IMG/VR virus record: IMGVR_UViG_3300046733_001544
Location: 1 to 26,734 of that record
DNA length: 26,734 nucleotides
Direction: 5' to 3' (one strand)
Origin: a virus
A program made the position numbers and the translations under genes. The first letter of the stretch is position 1. Every line of letters begins with the position of its first letter. Below the pieces are notes generated by a model that searched no databases, was not told the origin of the DNA, and saw nothing but the letters and a program-made list of their open reading frames with translations. Of this stretch, positions 10,201-20,000 are shown piece by piece.

Positions 10201-11061
10201 ATGGCAGAAGAATTAATACCACTAAATGCATTTAAATCCGTACTTACCACTTTGACAGGTGATGATGATGTAGTTTATTCAGCTCCAAAAGGAGTTTCTA
10301 CTATCTTATTATCAGCTCAGATAACAAATACGGGTGAAGCAAACGAGCCCGTTACTATTAGTATAACAAGTAATAGGGAATTACCAGTACCTCAAGTAGA
10401 TTCAATAATTAATTCAGGTAGTTTTTTAAGTGCATCTGCACTTATAGAAAAAAACCAAACTTTTATTGAAAAAGAATCTGCTGCGTATATTAATTTTCAA
10501 AATAATTTAACACAAATTCCATTTAGTTTTACATCTTCCTTTTTTGAAGGATATGTTAAAACTGCTTTGGATGGTGTTGAGGCAGATTTAATAGCAGGAG
10601 GGACATTACAATCTAAAAAAGCAGCTCTTTCTTATTATAATAAGAATGGGGAAATTTTGATTCCTAATGATTATTTCACTTCATCATATCAATCAATAGA
10701 TTATGCCACTAAATTAGTAGAACAAATACTTATTAATGAATCGGTAACAGGTTCATCGGCTGTATCTAGATTATATCAAGATTCGGTAACACAATCCATA
10801 GATAATACATTTGTATCAGAAACAGGTTCAATATCAGCATCAGTTGATTTATTGGATGCTATATCCGATACGATATCAACTCCAACGAGAGTTTTACAAG
10901 AACCAGTTGATTTAATTACAAATGTAATTATACCAGCTGGAGATTCATTATCACCGATTGTGGCAGGTAAGTTAGTATTAGAACAACAATTTTCATTAAT
11001 TGTATCAGGTTCTACAAATTTAACTGTAATATTATCGATTCTTGAAAGTGCAAACGAATAA
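10201..11061 (+). CDS. Small beta-sandwich virion protein with an inserted degenerate helical module
   Basis: 286 residues. Residues 1-70 (VVYSAPKGVSTILLSAQITN) and about 230-286 (IIPAGDSLSPIVAGKLVLEQ, ending in ILSILESANE) look like two halves of one beta-sandwich domain. The shorter protein at 24039-24371 has the same layout (VIPNG, KVVLEASD, ILSVLEIS) without an interruption. Residues 81-183 align by eye with the helical modules of the preceding giant protein: LIEKNQTFIEKE with LIRNNREFIENE, LDGVEADLIAGGTLQSKKA with IDAVSTDLLYGGNERSVNA, and LSYYN with the YYY turn. The cysteine and the YGGN asparagine are lost. Residues 215-229 resemble the IVxxIxxGTxxPT linker. The ATG is preceded by AGGA only one base away, so the ribosome site is weak. 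The role, probably a connector or decoration, is inferred. Confidence 0.8.
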   Translation: MAEELIPLNAFKSVLTTLTGDDDVVYSAPKGVSTILLSAQITNTGEANEPVTISITSNRELPVPQVDSIINSGSFLSASALIEKNQTFIEKESAAYINFQNNLTQIPFSFTSSFFEGYVKTALDGVEADLIAGGTLQSKKAALSYYNKNGEILIPNDYFTSSYQSIDYATKLVEQILINESVTGSSAVSRLYQDSVTQSIDNTFVSETGSISASVDLLDAISDTISTPTRVLQEPVDLITNVIIPAGDSLSPIVAGKLVLEQQFSLIVSGSTNLTVILSILESANE

Positions 11062-11084
11062 TTATATACTAAGACTAATAATAA

Positions 11085-14000
11085 ATGAGCCAATTATTAA
11101 GCGGAAAGGTTAAAGTAGTAAGACCATCCGATGTTTCGGAGGATAGGTACGAATATCTACGATTAAATGAAGCAGAACCAAACTTGGGTGTTCCTGAGAG
11201 TGGTTCACTTTCATCTGGGTCTATTGCGCTTGTTGCTTCCGATGCTGATGGTAATCGTTTATTTGTTACAACACTTCAATTAGAGCAAGTTACTGGTTCT
11301 TTTAGTGGTTCATTTGCTGGAGATGGTTCTCAATTAAATAACCTTCCAGAAGCAGTAAGATTAATATCAGGTTCTGCATCCGCATCAATTTCACCTAATA
11401 CTGGGTTTTTAGTAAACGTATCATCATCATTTGGTGGAGATATGGATGTTACTGGTGATGTAAGAGTTACTGGTGATTTAATTGTTGATAATAGAATAGT
11501 AGCAAGAGAACTTATTGTTGAAATAATTTCATCTTCAATTATATTCTCATCTGGTTCAAACCGATTTGGTGAATTATCAACTGATAAGCAAGAATTTACA
11601 GGTTCGGTAGAAGTAACTGGTTCATTAGATGTATTTGGAGATACTACTATAAGTGGTTCTACATTTGTTAGTGGGAATGTACAACTAACTTCAGGTTCAG
11701 CATTTAGTGGTAGTGGTGAAAACTTATTCAACATTCCAAAATCAGCACTTACTGATGATGCACTACTCTCAAACTTAATAACAACAGGTTCAGTAACCGC
11801 ATCTGTATCACCTGATGGTGTATTTAAAGTATTCGGAACTGGTTCAGTAACAACTGAATTAAGTGGTTCTTTATTTGTAAGTGGAAATGTACAATTAATA
11901 TCAGGTTCTGCTTTTAGTGGTAGTGGTGAGAACTTATTTAATATACCAAAATCGGCATTAACCGATGATGCATTACTTTCAAACTTAATAACAACAGGTT
12001 CAGTAACGGCTTCCGTTTCTCAAGATGGATTCTTCAGAGTATTCGGAACGGGTTCAGTAACAACTGAGTTAAGTGGTTCGTTATTAGTTAGTGGAAATGT
12101 TAATCTTAATAGTGGTTCATCATTTAGTGGTAGTGGTGAAAACTTATTCAATATACCTCGTTCAGCACTTACTGAAGATGCATTAGAAACGAATTTAATT
12201 ATTAGTGGAGCAGTAACTGCTTCAGTATCACCTGATACTGGTTTTGTAGTAAACTCATTAGATAGTGGTTCTACATTTACTGGTTCAGTATTTCTAAGTA
12301 GTGGTTCATTCTTTAGTGGTAGTGGTGAAAACTTATTTAATATACCTTTATCAGCATTAGCTGAAGAAGTTGAAGTATCAACTAAAATACAATCTGGTAA
12401 TGTAACTGCATCTGTTTCAGATGAAGATGGGTTTGTTGTAACATCGGAAGCTAGTGGTTCTACATTCACTGGTAGTTTAAGATTAAGTAGCGGTAGTATA
12501 TTTAGTGGTAGTGGTGCGGAGTTATTTGATATACCTCGTTCAGCACTTACTGAGGATGCTCTTATTACAAATAATATTAGAAGTGGTTCAGTAACCGCAT
12601 CAGTTTCTCCAAACTTTGGATTAGTTGTAGAATCAGAATTAAGTGGTTCTACTTTTACAGGTTCTGTATTTTTAAGTAGTGGTTCATTCTTTAGTGGTAG
12701 TGGTGAAAAATTATTTAATATACCAAGAACTGCATTAACGGATGATGCACTTATTTCAAACTTAATATCTACTGGTTCAGTAACCGCATCGGTTTCAACT
12801 GATGGTTTCTTTAGAGTACAATCAACAGGTTCAGTAACAACTGAATTAAGTGGTTCGGTATTTGTTAGTGGAGCAGTTCAATTAAATAGTGGTTCAAAAT
12901 ATAGTGGTAGTGGTGAGGATTTATTTGATATACCATTCTCAGCACTTTCTAATGATGCACAAGAAGCAATTGAAGCTTTAGTAACAAGAGAAGCTGTATT
13001 TATAGCAAGTGGTAGTGTAACTGCATCAACTGAAGATAGTGTATTTAAAGTAACTTCTGATGAAAGTGGTTCTATCTTTATAGGAGATATTGAAATACCA
13101 TCTGGAAGTGGATTCTTTAGTGGTAGTGGTGAAGGATTATTTAACATCCCTCGTTCAGCTTTAGTTGAAGATGCGTTATTATCGAACTTAATTACAACTG
13201 GTTCGGTAAGTGCTTCCGTTTCAACTGAAGGTATATTTAAAGTATTTGGAACTGGTTCTATAAAATCAGAATTTAGTGGAAGTGTTTCTATATCAGAATC
13301 ATTAGATGTTCCAAAAATCATAGCTGATGAATTCACTGGGTCATTAAGTGGTTCTGTAGCTGGAGATGGTTCACAACTTAATAACATTCCCCAATCAGCA
13401 CTTTCTGAAGATGCTACACGAATAGCAAGTGGTTCAGCAACCGCATCTATTTCACCTAATTTAGGATTTGTAGTAAATACATCATCTTCTATTGAAGGAG
13501 ATTTATCAGTTAGTGGTAGAATAACAGCTGAAGAAATTTTTGTAAACTTTATTTCATCATCCATAGTAATATCTACTGGCTCAAACATATTTGGTGATGA
13601 TTCAAATACTGATACTCAAAAATTATTTGGTGAAACTCAAATATTTGGGAATGTAACGGCAAGTGCGAAGATATCATCCAGTGGATTCGTTGGTGATGGT
13701 TCAGAACTATTTAACATACCACAATCGGCACTTTCGGAAGATGCACCATTAATATCAAGTGGTTCAGTAACGGCATCAGTTTCTCCAAATTTTGGATTTG
13801 TAGTAGAATCTACTGAGAGTGGTTCAACATTTAGTGGTTCTATACAAATTAGTGGAAGTGTAACACTTACATCGGGTTCATCTTTTAGTGGTAGTGGTGA
13901 AAACTTATTTAATATCCCACAATCGGCACTTTCAGAAGATTCTCCAAGAATATCAAGTGGTTCAGTTAGTGCTTCTATTTCTCCAAATTTAGGATTGATT

Positions 14001-17000
14001 GTAAATACATCTGCATCTATCGATGGTGATATCGATGTAAGTGGAGTTGTATCAGCATCTATCTTTAGTGGTAGTGGTGAATCATTATTCAATATTCCAT
14101 TATCAGCAATTACTGAAGAAGCATTTAGAATTGTTAGTGGTTCGGTAACTGCATCGGTTGACCCTAATAGAGGATTTGAAGTAAATTCAACTGGTAGGTT
14201 CGATGATAGTATAACTACAAGTGGTAGTTTAATAGTATCAGCATCAACTTCTTGGGGACCTGATAATTTAGAAAAAATTGTAAAAGTTATTGGAACTGAT
14301 GATGGTAACAAATATGAAATAGATGGAAAGAGACAACCATTACTTTATTTGGTAAGTGGTAGTACATACACATTCAATCAATCAGATTCTACAAACGCTA
14401 CACATGAAATAAGATTTTCAACAACTGATAATGGTACACACGCTGGTGGTGTTCCATTTACTGGTAGTGTAGATACTGGTAGTATATCTGCTGGTACAAA
14501 TGGTTCACAAGTTACAATAGCAATAAACTTTAATACACCTGATACATTATACTATTATTGTTTGAATCACTCTGGTATGGGTGGGGAAATCAGAAAAGTA
14601 CTTAGTTATCCAATTAGTGAAACTATAATAAATGATACAGTTGTTGTAACTGGTTCAATTTTCACAAGTGGTTCAATAACAACAACTGGTGATATTGATA
14701 CAAATATTGTTAGAGGTACTCAATTTAGTGGTTCATTTAGTGGTAGTGGTAGAGATTTATTTGATATACCTCTTTCAGCATTAGCAGAAGATGTAGAAGA
14801 GTTATCATTTATCGCAAGTGGTAGTGTAACCGCATCAACAGATCCTGAATTTGGATTCAAAGTAAATACAACATCATCTATTGAAGGTGATTTAAATGTA
14901 ACGGGTGGATTATATGTATCTACTTCGGTAATTGAATTAGAAACTCTTCCAATTACTCAATCAGTAACTATTGGGCAGAACGGATTTGCAATAAATGGTA
15001 ATTTAAAGCAACCATTAAAATTCTTAAATGGACTTACATATCACTTTGATATATCAGATTCTTCTAACGCAAATAATCCAATAAAATTATCTCAAACGGT
15101 AGATGGTTCCCATAACACTGGTACTCAATATACAACTGGTGTAACAACAAATGGAACTGCTGGTAATAGTGGTGCATTTTTAAAATTAGAAGTTACTGAT
15201 AATACACCAAAAAGATTATATTATTTTTCAACTCCATCAGCATCTTATGGTTCTTCTATAAAAATATTAGAAGAAGTTCCAACAATTTCACAAAATATTA
15301 TAAATGGTAATACTGAAATAACTGGAACATTAGATGTAAGTAGTATTTCATCTGCAGAAAAAATATCATCACCATTTATAACATCATCTTATTTAACTTC
15401 ATCGGTTATAGATTTTGTTACTGGTGAAAACACATTCCCATCTCAACCAGGTAGATTAAAGTGGAATGAAACCGATGGTACTTTGGATTTAGGAATGAGT
15501 GGAGGTTCTGCTTCATTACAAATCGGACAGGAATTATATTATCCAAAGGTAGTAAATAAAGCTGGTGAAAATCTAATCAATGGTACATTGGTAATGGTTG
15601 ACCCAAACAATCCATCACAAGGTCAAAGAATTAGAGTTATTAAATCTATCTCAGATGGTACTTATGATTCTGATTTATTAATTGGTGTACTAACCGAAAA
15701 TATAGATAATAATCAAGAAGGATTTGCTACTTGGTTTGGTATGGTTAGGGATGTAAAGGTAGACTTATTAGAAGATGCTGGGTTAAAATATACTGGTTCA
15801 ACTTGGAGTGAGGGAGATATACTATATCCAGACCCACAAAGGGCTGGTGGTATGACAAATGTAAAACCTGAAGCACCTAATTTAAAATCAACAATAGCAC
15901 TTGTTGAAAGAGTAAATGGTGATAACATACAACTTTTAGTAAGACCACAATTAGGTAATCACTTAGAAGATTTACATGATGTACAAATAGTATCGGCATC
16001 TAATAATGATATTATAGTATTTTCATCATCATCAAATAGGTTTGAAAATAGAAGTGATAATTTAGTACTAAGTGGTTCATTTAGTGGTTCATATACTGGT
16101 GTTTATTTCGGAGATGGTTCAAACTTAGAAAATGTACAAGCGGCAGCTGCACCTCTTATCTCAAGTGGTTCTGCAACGGCATCGGTTGCAAGTGGTGATA
16201 CGTTTGTAGTAACTGCACCCCAAAGTGGTTCAGAATTTACTGGTTCTATTGTAACATCTGGTTCAATAACTGTTGGTGGTGGTGGTAGATTTGTTGGTGA
16301 TGGTAGTGGTTTAACTGATATCGATATAGCTAATTTAGCACTTACATTAAACGTATTAGAAAGTGGTTCAGCAACGGCATCGTTAGATGAAACTGAATTT
16401 AAAGTATTTAATAACAATATAAGTACAAGTGTAGATTCATCTTTTAGTGGTTCGGTTAATATATCGGAATCATTAGATGTAGGTGGAATTATTACTGGTG
16501 ATGGTAGTGGAATTACAAACATTGATATTGCTAACTTAGCAATTGATTCATCAAAAATATTTACTGGTTCGGTAACTGCATCAGTTGACCCATTAGGTTT
16601 CTTTAGAGTAGAAAACTTAGACCCAACACTTAGGTCTGGTTCAGTTAAAGTAGAAATTAGTGGTTCATTAGAAGTTTCTCAATCAATAACAGCATCTCTA
16701 TATCGTGGTGATGGTGGTGGATTATTTAATATTCCATTAGATGCGATTGAAGATTTAGAATTAGATAGAATAGTATCGGGTTCAGCAACTGCATCAATTT
16801 CACCAAATAAAGGATTTTTTGCTAATACACAAATTAGTGGTACATTATTCGTTGGTGATGGTGGTGGATTATTTAATATACCAGCTGATGCATTACAAGA
16901 TTTACAATTACCATTAATCATTAGTGGTGGTGTAAGTGCTTCTGTTGAACCAAATGAAGGATTTAGAGTTTTCTCACCAACATATGGTTCTAAATTTACT

Positions 17001-20000
17001 GGTTCACTTAATATTAGTGGAAGTGTAACTATACCATCTGGAAGTGGATTCTTTAGTGGTAGTGGTGAAGGATTATTTAATATACCAGCTGATGCTATTG
17101 TTGGATTAGACCAAAGTAGAATTCTTAGTGGTTCAGTAACTGCATCTACGAATCCTGATGATGGGTTTGTAGTAACATCGATTGCTAGTGGTTCAACATT
17201 CTTCGGAGAAGTTAATTTCCAAAATGATGTAAGTGCATCTAAGATAACTGTAACTGATGAAATATTCTCACCAAGAATTACATCATCATTTGTAGGTTCA
17301 TATCAGGGTGAAAATGTTGGTATAGATGTACCTGATGATTTAGATATTTTAGTATTTGATGCAGCTGCAAATAAATTTAGACCTGTAACACAATTTGGTG
17401 ATACTGCTGTATTCCCATTCTCAGATGTAACTCAGGTAACATTCCAACACAATTTTGCTATTGATTATCCAGTAGTTCAAATTTATGAAACTGGTTCAAA
17501 TGGACAGATTATTCCACAAGCAATCGAATCAATTGATAGTTCATCGGTTAGAGTAACATTTAGTGGATTAACAAGTGGACAAGCAGTAATTGGTACTGGT
17601 GGTAGATTAGCAGGATTTGTAGAAGGTGATGATGTGGTAGGTTTAGTTAATTCAGCATCTTATGCATTATTTGCAGAAAACGCTGGAACGGCATCATCAT
17701 TAGTAGGATTTGATTCAGCATCACTTGCTGAGTTAGGTAACTTATCTCAATATATAAAGAATAACCAAACTGCATCTATGACAGTTCTTTCAGCATCATA
17801 TGCTGAAACTGCTTCATTCGCAGTAAACGCTGGTGATTTTAATACTGATAATTTTGTAAGAACTGACCAAACGGCATCGATGACTGTACTTTCAGCATCA
17901 TACGCTGAATCAGCATCTTATGCTATAAACGCTGTATCTGCTGAAGATTATGTAAGAAATAATCAAACCGCATCGATGACTGTACTTTCAGCATCTTATG
18001 CGGCAACTGCTTCATTCGCTCTAAATGCTGGTGATTTTGTAGGAGAAAATTTCTTACCAAATAATGGTACTGGTTCATTTGTTGGAAGATTTGAAGTAAG
18101 TGGTAGTTTAGTAGTAACGGGAAGTACTGAGTTAATAGGATTAGAAACAGGTAGTTCAGATACAGTATTAGTAATAAATGAAACTACAAATAGAATAGAA
18201 AAAAGAGATGTAACTGCAGTTAGTGGTACTTCTGGAACTGGTGGTACTTCTGGGACTGGTGGTTCATCTGGAAGTAGTGGTTCAGCAGGTACATCAGGTA
18301 CTTCTGGTACAAGTGGTTCATCTGGTTCAGCTGGAACGAGTGGAACGAGTGGAACTTCAGGTTCATCTGGGACTTCTGGAAGTAGTGGAACAAGCGGTAC
18401 AACTGGAACGAGTGGAACTTCAGGTACATCTGGTTCATCAGGTTCAGCTGGTACATCTGGTACGAGTGGAAGTAGTGGAACATCTGGTACAAGCGGAAGT
18501 AGTGGTACGAGTGGAAGTAGTGGTTCAAGTGGTACATCTGGTAGTGGAGGTTCTTCTGGTTCAAGTGGAACGTCTGGAACATCTGGTTCAGCTGGTTCTT
18601 CAGGTTCTTCAGGTTCTTCTGGAACGAGTGGAACGAGTGGAACATCCGGTTCATCAGGTAGTGGTGGAACTTCTGGAACAAGTGGAACATCGGGTTCATC
18701 TGGTAGAGAAGGTGGAAGATTATTTGTTGTAGAAAATGCTGGATTTGCTTATAGTTTTTCTGGATATACTGGAGATTTCCCAACAATTACATTAGTAAGG
18801 GGAGAACTTTTCTATTTCGATGTAAGTGATGTTGCTTCATCTCATCCATTTGCACTAAGATTATCAGATGGAAATACAAACACAGTTCCGGGCACAACAA
18901 ACAATGACCCAACAAATGGAAATCATTCAACATCAGTATTAGTAAAATATAGAGTACCGGAGGATGCACCTGATAGTATAGTTTATCAATGTGCTTCACA
19001 CTCCTCAATGATTGGTACTATTCAAATAGTAGATAAGTACGGAACTTCTGGAACTTCTGGAACATCAGGTTCTTCTGGTTCATCTGGAACTGGAGGTTCA
19101 TCAGGTTCTTCTGGTTCATCTGGTTCAAGCGGAACTTCAGGTTCTTCTGGAACAAGCGGAAGTAGTGGTTCTTCTGGTAGTGGAGGTACATCAGGTTCTT
19201 CTGGTTCAAGTGGAAGTAGTGGAAGTAGTGGTTCTTCTGGTACATCGGGTTCTTCTGGAACGAGTGGTACATCTGGAACAAGTGGAAGTAGTGGTTCTTC
19301 GGGTAGTTCTGGTTCAAGCGGAAGCAGTGGTTCTTCTGGTTCAAGTGGAACAAGTGGAGCAGATGGTGAAGAAGGTTCATCAGGTTCAGCTGGTACTTCT
19401 GGTACGAGTGGTAGTAGTGGTAGTAGTGGTTCAACTGGTACAAATGGTACAAGTGGAACTTCTGGTACAAGCGGAACAAGTGGAGAAAGAGGTAGTAGTG
19501 GTTCAGCTGGTACTTCGGGTACTTCTGGTACAAACGGAACATCAGGTTCATCTGGTACAAGTGGAAGTAGTGGTACTTCGGGCACAAGTGGAACAAGTGG
19601 AACAAGCGGAACTTCTGGAACAAGTGGTACGTCTGGTAGTGGTGGAACCGCTGGTACTTCTGGTTCGAGTGGAACAACTGGAACCTCAGGTTCATCTGGA
19701 ACTTCTGGTTCATCGGGTACTTCTGGAACAAGTGGTACAAACGGAACTTCAGGTTCAAGCGGAACTTCGGGTTCTTCTGGGACAAGTGGAACATCAGGTT
19801 CAACTGGAACGAGTGGAACTTCTGGAACAAGTGGTACAAATGGAACTTCAGGTTCAGCAGGAACAAGTGGTTCAGCGGGTACATCAGGTACATCCGCAGA
19901 GGGAAGTAGTGGTACTTCTGGAACAAGTGGAAGTAGTGGAACTTCAGGTTCATCTGGAACAACTGGAACAAGTGGTACATCAGCTGAAGGAAGTAGTGGA

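Larger units (their letters stand above)
11300..17215 (+). repeat. About 20 tandem beta-helix-like fibre repeats
   Basis: Each unit has a GDGSxL or SGSGExL turn, an FNIPxSAL segment, an acidic EDA stretch, SGSVTASVSPN and a GFxV strand, then SGSxFTGS. Units are commonly 60-70 residues apart. The sub-motif ISSSIIFSSGSNRFGE appears near 11525, a variant near 13550, and a third copy lies in the fibre gene at the right edge. From about 16280 the units are diverged (GDGSGLTDIDIANL, GDGGGLFNIPADAL). The array is interrupted by the inserted domains listed separately. Confidence 0.8.

Noticed and set aside
11330-16921. Minus-strand open frames of 70-236 codons opposite the fibre repeats
   Set aside because: They follow the repeat period of the plus-strand gene (recurring NEPLxxxVT and ILNKFSPLPL), which is expected of a shadow.
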